Origin: JALOOX01 sp964557955
GTDB taxonomy: Bacteria > Desulfobacterota > Syntrophobacteria > Syntrophobacterales > Syntrophobacteraceae
Length of the DNA stretch: 64,000 nt
Assembly (NCBI GenBank): GCA_964557955.1
Contig: CAZLCS010000019.1
Span: 24,096 to 88,095 of the forward strand
Reading direction: 5' to 3'
The translations under genes were made by a program, and so were the position numbers. Shown piece by piece: positions 26,444 through 35,132 of the stretch (its first letter is position 1; each line of letters starts with the position of its first letter). The notes below the pieces were generated by a model, which saw nothing but the letters and a program-made list of their open reading frames with translations, had not been told where the DNA came from and made no database searches.

Positions 26444-27943
26444 TCAAATGCGCCCGTAAAGATGCGCCAGATCAAACAGCCAATGAGCCACTTCAGGGGT
26501 CACCTGCTGGCGCCTCAGTCTCCACTCCCAATTTCCCTGTGCGATCGACGGGACATTCATGCGCGCGTCCTCGCACAAGCCCAGAACATCCTGCATAGGA
26601 AGGACGGCTATGTTGGAAACCGACATCAGGGCCAGGCGCACCAATTCGCCGGCTACCGTGCATTCATCCAACATATGGCCAAGGTAGCGAGCCAGATTGT
26701 CCCTTTCCTGGAAGCTGGCCTCCTTACGAAACCAGCCTCTGGCCGTATTGTTGTCGTGAGTACCCGTATAGAGAACACTGTCCCGGGTGAGATTGTGAGG
26801 AGCATACGGGTTTCCCGCCACGTCCCCGCCGAATCCGAACAGAAGCACCTTCATGCCGGGAAAACCATAGTGTAACATGATTTCTCGGACATCCGGCGTA
26901 ATGATTCCGAGATCTTCGGCGATGAGCGGCAGGAAAGGGAAACGCTTGAGGAGGGTGGCGAAGAACTCCCAGGCGGGAGCCTCGATCCATTCACCATTAA
27001 CGGCCGTCTCCTCTCCGAACGGTACCTGCCAGTATCCGACGAATCCACGAAAATGATCCATGCGGATCATGTCGAAGAGACTCATATAAAAGCCCAGACG
27101 CATGATCCACCAGGAGTAGCGGCGTTCTCGAAGAGCATCCCAGTTGTAGATCGGGTTCCCCCAGAGCTGGCCGGTCGGGCTGAAGTAGTCGGGCGGGACG
27201 CCAGCCACATGAGTGGGCTGCCTGTTCTCGTCCAGCCTGAAAATCTCAGGATTGGCCCATACATCTGAGCTGTCCAGGCTCACATAGATGGGAGCATCTC
27301 CGACGATCTGGATATTCTTCCGGTTGCAGTAGACCTTGAGCGAATGCCATTGCCGAAAGAAAACAAACTGAACAAACTGCTCACGGAGAATACTGTCTGC
27401 CAGGCGCGCTCTCCAATAAGCCATTGCCTCATCTGTCCGGTCACGAATTTCAACGGGCCATGATGTCCAGGACGCCCCCTCAAACTCTGCCTTAAGCGCG
27501 GCATAGATGGCATAATCCTCAAGCCACGGGGCATTGTCTCGACAAAAGTCCTGGAAGCCGGGGTACCGGTGGATGTGGTCGCGGAAGTTATGAAATGCCG
27601 TTTCCAGCAGCCCAAGCTTGTACCGTGTAACGGCGGCATAATCCGTCTTGTCCTCTGGATACGCAGGACTGCGGTCAAGATCGGACGGCTGGAGAAAGCC
27701 ATCCTGAACCATGCGTTCAGGGCTGATGAGAACCGCATTTCCTGCGAGCGCTGAAGGGCTGGAGTAGGGTGAGTTGCCGCAGACAGTCGTGGTTGGGGTC
27801 AGTGGAAGCACTTGCCAAAGACTTTGACCTGCGCTTGCAAGGAAATCTGCAAACCAATAAGCTCCGGGGCCGAGATCTCCCACGCCGAATGGGGATGGCA
27901 GCGATGTCACATGCAATAGAATTCCACTGCGTCGGGTCTTCAT
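26444..27943 (-). CDS. malQ: 4-alpha-glucanotransferase (amylomaltase)
   Basis: A 499-residue GH77 enzyme moving alpha-1,4-glucan segments between acceptors, used in maltodextrin and glycogen turnover. It begins RRSGILLHVTSLPSPFGVGDLG and keeps the catalytic nucleophile region IRMDHFRGF, the acid/base region LIAEDLGIITPDV and the third aspartate in YTGTHDNNTARGW. Length is normal. No glycogen genes are adjacent. It starts with ATG at 27943 after GGAAGGTAACC. Confidence 0.95.
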   Translation of the reverse strand: MKTRRSGILLHVTSLPSPFGVGDLGPGAYWFADFLASAGQSLWQVLPLTPTTTVCGNSPYSSPSALAGNAVLISPERMVQDGFLQPSDLDRSPAYPEDKTDYAAVTRYKLGLLETAFHNFRDHIHRYPGFQDFCRDNAPWLEDYAIYAALKAEFEGASWTSWPVEIRDRTDEAMAYWRARLADSILREQFVQFVFFRQWHSLKVYCNRKNIQIVGDAPIYVSLDSSDVWANPEIFRLDENRQPTHVAGVPPDYFSPTGQLWGNPIYNWDALRERRYSWWIMRLGFYMSLFDMIRMDHFRGFVGYWQVPFGEETAVNGEWIEAPAWEFFATLLKRFPFLPLIAEDLGIITPDVREIMLHYGFPGMKVLLFGFGGDVAGNPYAPHNLTRDSVLYTGTHDNNTARGWFRKEASFQERDNLARYLGHMLDECTVAGELVRLALMSVSNIAVLPMQDVLGLCEDARMNVPSIAQGNWEWRLRRQQVTPEVAHWLFDLAHLYGRI

Positions 27944-28120
27944 GGTTACCTTCCTGGAGAGTGTCTCGAGTCACCAGTCACAAGAACGGCAGTTCACCGG
28001 AATTCCTTGAACCCTGAAGTGGTTTTCCACAGTTGATTCTGCGCATTGATGCTGTAACTGCCCTTGCCTGCAGCCGAACCAGATCTCACTTTGGCCCCCT
28101 GGAAGCAGAACCCTCGTCGA

Positions 28121-28173
28121 AGGCCGGCATGGAAGCAACAAATCGAGTGTCGAGAGCCGATTCATGCCGGCCT
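28121..28173. repeat. 11-bp perfect inverted repeat upstream of malQ
   Basis: AGGCCGGCATG (28121-28131) and its exact complement (28163-28173) flank a 31-base spacer, about 180 bases upstream of malQ. It could be a hairpin in the malQ leader or a regulator site; nothing else supports either role. Confidence 0.4.
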
Positions 28174-28250
28174 GATCCCCCCTGCGACTCCATGCAACCT
28201 TCTGATACGAGGGCCGGAAAGGAAGGGGTGCGGGACGCATTTGGATGCAG

Positions 28251-28284
28251 CCAATGACGCGGGCGATCGCCCGCGATCCATTGG
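28251..28284 (-). terminator. long hairpin after purA
   Basis: An 18-base perfect palindrome CGCGGGCGATCGCCCGCG (28258-28275) is extended by CCAATG (28251-28256) and CATTGG (28279-28284), giving a 34-base hairpin 26 bases after the purA stop codon. There is no T-run on the purA strand, so termination may rely on the stem alone or on Rho. Confidence 0.5.
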
Positions 28285-28309
28285 CGAGTCGGACTGGCGC
28301 AGGTGTGAA

Positions 28310-29602
28310 TCAGTCGAAAGGATTATGCAGGACAATGGTTTCGTCTCGCCCCGGCCCAACTGAAACCATCTGGAGGGGAATCGATGCCATATCTTCTATG
28401 GCCTTCAAGTAACGACGCGTATTCTCGGGGAGATCCGAAAGTCTCCTCACCTGCCGAATGTCCTCCTCCCAGCCCGGGAACTCCTCATAAACAGGATCGC
28501 AGGCCTCCAGGGCTTTGAGCTCGGGGGGGACGGTATTCAATTCGTGAGCTCCGCACCTGTATTTTACAGCGATCCTGAGAGTCGGAATTCCCGTCAAGAC
28601 ATCCAGTTTGGTGACCACCAACCCCGAAAGCCCGTTCAGCCGAATGGAGCTGTTGACCACGACCATATCCAACCAGCCGCAGCGCCTTGGACGACCGGTT
28701 GTCGCACCGAACTCTCCCCCCACCTTCTGGATGTGCTGCCCCGTCTCGTCCAGAAGCTCGCACGGGAACGGGCCGCCACCGACGCGGGTAGTGTAAGCTT
28801 TGACGACACCAATGACCCTGTGGATGTGAGTCGGGCCGATCCCTGAGCCGCAGCAGGCATTGCCGGCAACAGTGTTGGAGGATGTCACGTATGGGTAGGT
28901 GCCGTGATCTATGTCCAGATGGGTGCCCTGAGCACCTTCGAACAGGATGTTACGCCCATTCCGGTCTGCTGCCTGAAGCACTTCGGAAACATTGGTCGTG
29001 TAAGGCGCAAGCCGCTCTCCATAAGCGAGATACTCGTTGGCAATGGCATTCCCATCCAAAGTCGCTGCGCCGAAGAAATGCTTCAGCATGAAATTCTTCT
29101 CTTCGAGATTTGCATCCAGCTTTTCCCGGAAGCGGATCGGGTCCAGCAGATCATGAACGCGAATCCCGTTTCGGCAGACCTTATCCTCATAGCAGGGGCC
29201 GATTCCACGACCCGTTGTGCCGATCTTCGTGCTCCCCTTGCGGGACTCTCGCGCCTCATCCAGGGCACGATGGTAAGGCATGATAACGTGCGTGTAACGG
29301 CTGATGGCAAGGTTTTCCGGGGTAATCCGGATCTTCGCGGCGTTCAGCTTGTCCATTTCCTGTATAAGAACTCCGGGGTCGAGGACAACGCCGTTGCCAA
29401 TCATGCAGACCTTTCCCGGGTGGAGAATGCCGGATGGAATCAGGTGGAAGATAAACTGCTGCCCCTCGACGACCAGAGTATGACCCGCATTGTTGCCGCC
29501 CTGGAATCGAACTACAAATTCAGCCCGCTCCGTGAGCAGGTCCACGACCTTGCCCTTGCCTTCATCACCCCATTGGGTGCCAATGACAACCACGTTTGCC
29601 AT
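28310..29602 (-). CDS. purA: adenylosuccinate synthetase
   Basis: A 430-residue GTP-dependent ligase converting IMP and aspartate to adenylosuccinate. It starts MANVVVIGTQWGDEGKGKVVD with the catalytic GDEGKGK loop, then GGNNAGHT, TTGRGIGPCYEDK and the C-terminal LPENTRRYLKAIE guanine-binding segment. The ATG at 29602 has CAGGAG upstream; longer in-frame starts are not credible. It appears monocistronic. Confidence 0.97.
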   Translation of the reverse strand: MANVVVIGTQWGDEGKGKVVDLLTERAEFVVRFQGGNNAGHTLVVEGQQFIFHLIPSGILHPGKVCMIGNGVVLDPGVLIQEMDKLNAAKIRITPENLAISRYTHVIMPYHRALDEARESRKGSTKIGTTGRGIGPCYEDKVCRNGIRVHDLLDPIRFREKLDANLEEKNFMLKHFFGAATLDGNAIANEYLAYGERLAPYTTNVSEVLQAADRNGRNILFEGAQGTHLDIDHGTYPYVTSSNTVAGNACCGSGIGPTHIHRVIGVVKAYTTRVGGGPFPCELLDETGQHIQKVGGEFGATTGRPRRCGWLDMVVVNSSIRLNGLSGLVVTKLDVLTGIPTLRIAVKYRCGAHELNTVPPELKALEACDPVYEEFPGWEEDIRQVRRLSDLPENTRRYLKAIEDMASIPLQMVSVGPGRDETIVLHNPFD

Positions 29603-30001
29603 GAGAATCTCCTGACCGCCGGGATGATGCGCGACTCGCGTGGAGCTCGCTTCACGCTGCGGACCGAATTGAACATGATAAGGAGTCGGGCTTCCAGTGA
29701 ATAACCTTCCAGCCGGCAGAGCACAGCGTTTGAAAGCCGGCGGCAGCAAGGCGTCAGGCCGGAAGATGATCCGGCACGGCCGATGCGCACACTGATACCT
29801 GCAGACTGACACCCGAAATCAACGGTCTTGATTCGCACTTCCTCGCTTCCGGGAGGCTCCGCTGTTGGAATCCCTCCCGAAGCGCCCCAGATGATGTGAA
29901 AATCGGCACATTTGTACCTGTAATCAAAACCTGCTCTTCTGTCAAAGGCAAATTAGCCGGCATCAGGGAGGGATCTGCCCTGGCCTTTTGCTGTGCCTGA
30001 C
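29603..30001. other. 399-bp region between purA and the PfkB kinase
   Basis: No gene, RNA or repeat recognised. It must carry the purA promoter. The only candidate, TATTCA (29698-29703) and TATCAT (29675-29680) on the minus strand with 17 bases between, has a weak -35 box. Confidence 0.4.
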
Positions 30002-30886
30002 TCAGCCCGGCAGCCTGTCCAAAGCAGCTTTGCAAGGGATTGACGGCCTTGCGCCAATGCGTGTACAGCTCAGGGCTGCCGCAGCACGGGCAGTCAGGAA
30101 TGCCGATTCGACGTCTCCGCCTCGGGAGATTTCCAGGGCGAAGGCTCCGTGAAATACATCTCCTGCGCCCGTGGTGTCCTCCACTTCAACCTTCACAGCC
30201 GGACACATCTCTTCCCTCCCCCCTTGCGTCCACAGAAATCCACCCTCTCCCAGGGTTACCGCCGCCAGAGGAGCACAAGCGGCGAGACGCCGCAGTGCAC
30301 GCCTCATGTCGGTTTCACCCGTGTAGTCTTTCGCGAACCTGGACGATGCAAGGAGATAGTCCACCAAGACAGCCAGCCGCTCCGTACCCGTGTGAACCGA
30401 GCCTGCATCCAGGATAGTGGGTGTCCCCTGCCGTCGGGCCTCCTCGGCCAGGATCAGAGAGATCTCCGGTTCGTGGCCGTCCATGAGAATCGCGCCAGGA
30501 ATGATGGTGGAGAGATCGATCTGAGAGGATGTTAGATGCGGCGTCTCACCCTTGAAGTTCACAACACTCCTCAGTCCGCCCGGTTTGACAAGAATCATGG
30601 AAAGTGGTGTCGGATGGCTGCCCCGGACGACCCACTCTGTCAGGACGCCATCAGCCATCAATTCCTTGAAATGCAGATCGCCAAAGACGTCGTGACCCAG
30701 GTAGCCGCAGAACGCGCTCCGACCTCCGAGGCGGGCCACCGTGACCGCAGCATTGGCGGCCGGCCCTCCGCCCGCCATGATCATCCGGCTGGCGAAGCAC
30801 TTCTCGTCAGCACCGGGGTGGTGATCCACGAGGAACGTCATATCGAAGGAGGCGTGCCCTACGCACAGAACATCGACTCGCTGCAT
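30002..30886 (-). CDS. PfkB-family sugar/nucleoside kinase
   Basis: A 294-residue ribokinase-fold kinase. The N-terminal substrate motif is GGGPAANAAVTVARLGG (about residues 39-55) and the C-terminal ATP/anion-hole motif is DTTGAGDVFHGAF with the catalytic aspartate near residue 247. The family includes ribokinase, fructokinase, adenosine kinase and sulfofructose kinase; by eye none fits clearly, so the substrate is left open. It is divergent from rmuC with 268 bases between. Confidence 0.85.
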   Translation of the reverse strand: MQRVDVLCVGHASFDMTFLVDHHPGADEKCFASRMIMAGGGPAANAAVTVARLGGRSAFCGYLGHDVFGDLHFKELMADGVLTEWVVRGSHPTPLSMILVKPGGLRSVVNFKGETPHLTSSQIDLSTIIPGAILMDGHEPEISLILAEEARRQGTPTILDAGSVHTGTERLAVLVDYLLASSRFAKDYTGETDMRRALRRLAACAPLAAVTLGEGGFLWTQGGREEMCPAVKVEVEDTTGAGDVFHGAFALEISRGGDVESAFLTARAAAALSCTRIGARPSIPCKAALDRLPG

Positions 30887-31154
30887 CAGGTGACTCCCGC
30901 CTTTGGATCGAAAACAGCCCGCTCAGAACTGAAATATGCGCAGGAACAGCCAAGGGTTTGGAATCTCATCCTGGCCGTGTTTGCTTACTATGCCTGAGAT
31001 GGCTCCGCAATGGCAAGAAAAGCTCATGTCCGCTGCGGCATTGCTTGACACGGTGATGGGATCGAAATAGAGAGCCTGAAAGGGGCTGGTCGTGCGGCGA
31101 GGCAAACCGGCCGATTCCGATTCCGCTGAAAAGTCGAAGGATTGAAGAGAGAAC

Positions 31155-32735
31155 ATGATGGAATCCTCCCCCCTTTGGTTGCCCTGGCTGACGGGTGCTG
31201 CGGGCTTTGTCCTCGGCTTGCTTACGGCTGTGATCGTGGTTCTGAGCCGTGCCGGATTATGGAGGGAACGGCTGAGAAACGAAGTCGAGATCGAAAAGGC
31301 AGCCCTGCTGTCCCGCCTGGATGCCAAGGACCTGCAGTTGGAGAGCATGGAAATGGCCATGTCCGGGCTTCGGGAAGACGCAGACCGCCTGAATGTGGAA
31401 GTTCGGGCTCTGCTGAGCAGGAGCGCAGCTGCTGAAGAGAAGAATCTGAGGATTCCAGAGCTGACCGGGCGACTCGAAGAAAGAGACGCCCAACTCCTCG
31501 AACTGCATCAAGAGAACATGGGACTCCAGAGGAAGCTCTCTGAAACGCAGACGCGACTGGAGGAAGAGCAAAAAGCGTGGGGAGACAAGCTGCGGACTCT
31601 GAGCGATGTGCAGGCTCGTTTGTCCGATACATTCAAAGCGATCTCTTCCGAAACGCTTCGCACCAGTGGACAGACCTTCCTCGACCAGGCGCGAGCAGTG
31701 CTGGAGAGAGTGCAGGAGGGTGCCAGGGGCGATCTCGAGATCCGGCGGCTCGCCGTTGACGAACTGGTGAAACCGTTGCGGGAATCCTTGTCGAGACTGG
31801 ATGATCGAATCCGCGAAGTTGAGAAGGCAAGAACCACAGCTTACGCCTCGCTCACCGAGCAGGTTCAGTCCCTGGGCAAGACGCAGGCCCGGCTTCACCA
31901 GGAAACTGCGAATCTCGTCCAGGCCCTGAGGACGCCATCGGTTCGGGGCCGATGGGGCGAAATCCAGCTGAAACGGGTGGTCGAAATCGCGGGTATGGTC
32001 GAACATTGCGACTTTTCCCTGCAGGAGACGGCCTCCGGGCGCAGCGACTCACGGCTGCGGCCCGACATGATCGTCAAGCTGCCCAATGGCCGCAATGTGG
32101 TGGTGGATTCCAAGGTGCCTCTGCAGGCCTACCTGGACGCCCTTGAAGCTGCCGACGAATCGGTAAGATCGGCGAGAATGAAGGATCACGCCCGCCAGAT
32201 TCGTTCCCATATGGTGCTGCTCGGCAGCAAGTCCTACTGGGAGCAGTTTGAGCCCGCACCAGAGTTCGTGGTCCTTTTCCTGCCGGGGGAATCGTTTTTC
32301 AGTGCCGCACTGGAGCTCGACAAAGCCCTCATCGAGTATGGTGTTGAGCAACGGGTGGTCCTCGCCACGCCGACAACCCTCATCGCTCTCCTCAGGTCCG
32401 TTGCCTACGGATGGAGACAGGAGCGATTGGCAGCCAATGCGGCTCTCATCAGTGAGCTCGGGAAGTCCCTTCATGATCGCATTCAGACGATGGCGGTACA
32501 CTTTGCTGAGATTCGCCGTGGGCTGGACCGGTCGGTCGAGTCGTACAATCGCGCCGTCGGTACCCTGGAGGGACGCATACTCCCTGCGGCCCGTCGCCTC
32601 AAGGATCTCGGAATATCGAGCTCCGTCGAAATCCAGACCCTCCGTCCCGTGGAAAGGGTCCCGCGCCCCGTGGCGCAGAACAATCCTGGTGGGGCAGAGG
32701 AGGAGCGGTCGAGGAGTCAGGATGAGGATGCCTGA
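31155..32735 (+). CDS. rmuC: DNA recombination protein RmuC
   Basis: A 526-residue RmuC-family protein, linked to limiting inversions at short inverted repeats. One N-terminal membrane segment (about residues 9-32) is followed by a coiled coil (35-190) and the conserved RmuC nuclease-like core: TPSVRGRWGEIQLKRVVEIAGM, RPDMIVKLPNGRNVVVDSKVPL, and VVLFLPGESFFSAAL ... VVLATPTTLIALLRSVAYGW. The core includes the DSK of a PD-(D/E)XK-like fold. The start is ATG at 31155. Confidence 0.94.
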   Translation: MMESSPLWLPWLTGAAGFVLGLLTAVIVVLSRAGLWRERLRNEVEIEKAALLSRLDAKDLQLESMEMAMSGLREDADRLNVEVRALLSRSAAAEEKNLRIPELTGRLEERDAQLLELHQENMGLQRKLSETQTRLEEEQKAWGDKLRTLSDVQARLSDTFKAISSETLRTSGQTFLDQARAVLERVQEGARGDLEIRRLAVDELVKPLRESLSRLDDRIREVEKARTTAYASLTEQVQSLGKTQARLHQETANLVQALRTPSVRGRWGEIQLKRVVEIAGMVEHCDFSLQETASGRSDSRLRPDMIVKLPNGRNVVVDSKVPLQAYLDALEAADESVRSARMKDHARQIRSHMVLLGSKSYWEQFEPAPEFVVLFLPGESFFSAALELDKALIEYGVEQRVVLATPTTLIALLRSVAYGWRQERLAANAALISELGKSLHDRIQTMAVHFAEIRRGLDRSVESYNRAVGTLEGRILPAARRLKDLGISSSVEIQTLRPVERVPRPVAQNNPGGAEEERSRSQDEDA

Positions 32736-32980
32736 AGAAATGGATTTTGAAGGATCATTCGTGCCTGCGGAGTAGTTTTTCAAAGATAACATAAGCTTTG
32801 TGGTTCAGTGGAGAAAATGATCCGCCGAAAGTATAGATGCAATCCATAAGAAACGTGATTCAAAGTCTGCGCGGTCGGCATGCATAGCCGGATCATTCTG
32901 CTGACGATGACCTCTCCCGACACGCCTGAGCCAACTGCTTCTGCGGCACTCTGGGAGATGTGAGATGGGGCGGGTACACC

Positions 32981-34123
32981 ATGCGGGTTTTGGTAGTCGA
33001 AGATCATCCCTCCATGAGAAGCATTTTGAAGAAAATGCTCTACCGGATGCAGTGCTTCGAATCCATCGAAGAGGCAGCCGATGGCGAGGAAGGCTGGCAC
33101 AAACTGCGCACCGAGATTTTCCATCTGGTCGTTGCCGACATCAATATGCCGAGGCTCAACGGCATTGAGCTGCTCAAACGTTGCCGTCGCGAATCCGATC
33201 TTCGGAACATCCCTTTTCTCATCGTTTCGGGCGAGGCTCTCCAGGATGTCATTGCATTTGTCGGAGAGTGGGGCGTATTCGACTATGTTGTGAAACCCTT
33301 CTCGTACAGCATTCTCAAGAGCCGGATTGAAGCAATGTTCGAGCGACTCCGCAACCCGGAGGATCTCCTTTTCAGGGAGGTCGAGCGGCTCAAGGAGCTG
33401 GGATATTACAGCGAAGCTCTCCATAGAGTTGAAGAGGCTGAGGCCAATCTGAAGGACTTGAAGGCCAAGTGGCTGACCATCAAGGGCGAATGTTTATTGG
33501 CTCTCGGAAGCCTGGAAGGGGCCGAGGAGTGTCTCAACCGGGCGCTGAAGCTCTCCGAAATGTACCTTCCCGCGCACAAGACATGCGCAGAGCTCCATTT
33601 GAAGCAGGGGAACATCGACCGGGCCATCGAGTCTTTGACTCGCGCCGATGAGATCAGCCCTTTGGACACAGATCGGAAGGTCAACCTTGGCAAGCTGCTG
33701 CTCGGTCAGGGACGGGATGACGAGGGGCGAGGATACCTCGACAAGGCCGTCAAACAATCCTCACAGACCGAGCGTGGGGACATCCTGCGCAGGGTGGCCG
33801 AAGCCTACATGGAGAACGGCCATTTTGCCGAAGCCGAGGAGCTCTTTTTGAAGCTCATCAAACTGGACCCCGATCAGGTGGAGACCTACAACAGGCTTGG
33901 CATTGCTTTGCGGCGGCAGGGCAAATACGATGATGCGGAGACCTACTATCGGATGGCATTGGAGAGCCACCCCCAAAACCCCGTGATTTACTACAACCTC
34001 GGAGTGCTGCAGTTCAGCCGTCAGGACAGAAAGAAAGCTCGCCAGTCGCTCGAGGAGGCCATCCGGCTCGATCCAGGCTTTAAGAAGGCGCGCGAAGTCC
34101 TCCGGCAAGTGGAGGCTTCATAG
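32981..34123 (+). CDS. response regulator receiver domain fused to TPR repeats
   Basis: A 380-residue protein. Residues 1-120 are a CheY-like receiver (MRVLVVEDHPSMR, phospho-aspartate in VVADINMPRLNG near 53, lysine in YVVKPF near 105). Residues about 135-375 contain five or six tetratricopeptide repeats (for example AEECLNRALKLSEMYLPAHK and YNRLGIALRRQGKYDDAETYY). No DNA-binding or enzyme domain is present, so the output is probably protein-protein contact. The ATG at 32981 gives the canonical receiver start; a GTG at 32960 adds seven residues and has a poorly spaced ribosome-binding site. Receiver-TPR fusions recur in Desulfobacterota; the partner kinase is unknown. Confidence 0.88.
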   Translation: MRVLVVEDHPSMRSILKKMLYRMQCFESIEEAADGEEGWHKLRTEIFHLVVADINMPRLNGIELLKRCRRESDLRNIPFLIVSGEALQDVIAFVGEWGVFDYVVKPFSYSILKSRIEAMFERLRNPEDLLFREVERLKELGYYSEALHRVEEAEANLKDLKAKWLTIKGECLLALGSLEGAEECLNRALKLSEMYLPAHKTCAELHLKQGNIDRAIESLTRADEISPLDTDRKVNLGKLLLGQGRDDEGRGYLDKAVKQSSQTERGDILRRVAEAYMENGHFAEAEELFLKLIKLDPDQVETYNRLGIALRRQGKYDDAETYYRMALESHPQNPVIYYNLGVLQFSRQDRKKARQSLEEAIRLDPGFKKAREVLRQVEAS

Positions 34124-34143
34124 CCACCCTACCCAGATTCGAA

Positions 34144-34494
34144 CTAGAGCTCCGGTGCTCCCGCCGGGATCAGGCAAACAAAAACCAGCGGAGCGTTGCC
34201 GGTGTTCTTGATCTGGTGCTCCTCTCCAGGAGGTACGAAGATCACGCTGCCAGCTCTGATGGAAGCCCACTCCCCACCCCGATAAACCGAACCTTCCCCC
34301 GAATGAACGAAAATTTCGTGCTCCCAGTCGTGGACGTGTCGTGGCGTGTGTCCATCGGAGGTCAGTTCGAATACTCGCATGCAGAAATGAGAGGCCCCAT
34401 CGGCTTGACCGATGACAATCCGGCCGGTAACCCCTTTGGCAGGCAGAGTGTCGAAAACCCGCGATTCAGCTTCCGTATATTGAATAATCTTCAC
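34144..34494 (-). CDS. small cupin-domain protein
   Basis: A 116-residue single-domain cupin. Motif 1 is visible as HTPRHVHDWEHEIFVHSGEG (metal-binding His, His, Glu) and motif 2 as VIFVPPGEEHQIKNTG. Such proteins bind a metal and act as small dioxygenase, isomerase or sensor proteins; the substrate is unknown. The GTG at 34494 is preferred over an upstream ATG because GAGGAA lies seven bases away. It converges with the receiver-TPR gene. Confidence 0.85.
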   Translation of the reverse strand: MKIIQYTEAESRVFDTLPAKGVTGRIVIGQADGASHFCMRVFELTSDGHTPRHVHDWEHEIFVHSGEGSVYRGGEWASIRAGSVIFVPPGEEHQIKNTGNAPLVFVCLIPAGAPEL

Positions 34495-34730
34495 TGCAGT
34501 TCCTCGCATTTCTCAATCTGCCGAATCGCTTGCGAATCTCCTCGGCAGCGATGATTCCGTCCATGTCTCGAAAGTCGGTGAGTTGACACGGAACAAGGTT
34601 CCTGAAATCCTTTTGTTCTTTCGCGGTCGATTTCCCCTTCAACCGGCCACCAGCCTGGGAACCAGCCGCAGCCCGTTGTGGTCGATGTCCTCGTCTTTGC
34701 CCTGAAGTATCCGACGGCGGCATCGTGATC

Positions 34731-35132
34731 TCAAGGCGCCATTCTTGGCGAGGTCGCTTCGTCTTTGCTCGGGAGAAAGCGTTCAATTTCACTCATGAAC
34801 GTTGTCGGGTTGATCGGTTTTTCGATGTAGCCCGCGCATCCCGCCGCAAGGATGCGCTCCCGGTCGCCGTGCATGGCGTAAGACGTAACGGCCACAATTG
34901 GGATGCGGCTCGATTCATCATTCTCGGCCAGCTCATGGGCGACGGCATACCCGTCCATGACCGGCAGCTGAATGTCCAAGAGGATCAGGTCCGGTCGTCG
35001 CCGGCGGGCCAGCTCGATCCCGGTTTTGCCGTCCCGCGCCTGGATGACCAGGTACCCGTACTTTTCCAGAATAAACGTTACCAGGTAAGCGTTGCGCTCG
35101 TTGTCCTCGATAACCAGGATCGTCGCGCTCAT
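34731..35132 (-). CDS. single-domain response regulator
   Basis: A 133-residue stand-alone CheY-like receiver: ILVIEDNERNAYLV with the acidic pocket, the phospho-aspartate in LILLDIQLPVMDGY near residue 54, a Thr/Ser in VAVTSYA and the lysine in GYIEKPI. It has no output domain. Its start codon overlaps the stop of the upstream sensor kinase gene (ATGA), so it is the likely cognate receiver and probably a diguanylate-free relay or protein-binding output. RBS residues lie in the kinase's 3' end. Confidence 0.92.
   Translation of the reverse strand: MSATILVIEDNERNAYLVTFILEKYGYLVIQARDGKTGIELARRRRPDLILLDIQLPVMDGYAVAHELAENDESSRIPIVAVTSYAMHGDRERILAAGCAGYIEKPINPTTFMSEIERFLPSKDEATSPRMAP

Larger units (their letters stand above)
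27944..28309. other. 366-bp region between malQ and purA with hairpins
   Basis: No gene recognised. It contains the malQ upstream region and the purA 3' end. Two inverted repeats are annotated separately. No convincing sigma-70 promoter was seen for malQ. Confidence 0.45.

Noticed and set aside
34120..34145. tRNA-like T-arm sequence
   Set aside because: A GTTCGAATC-like string occurs but the flanking bases do not pair, and it lies at the ends of two coding genes.
34495..34730. Possible small gene between the cupin and the lone receiver
   Set aside because: A minus frame covers this stretch but lacks a ribosome-binding site and is rich in Arg/Gly/Ser as expected from random GC-rich DNA.
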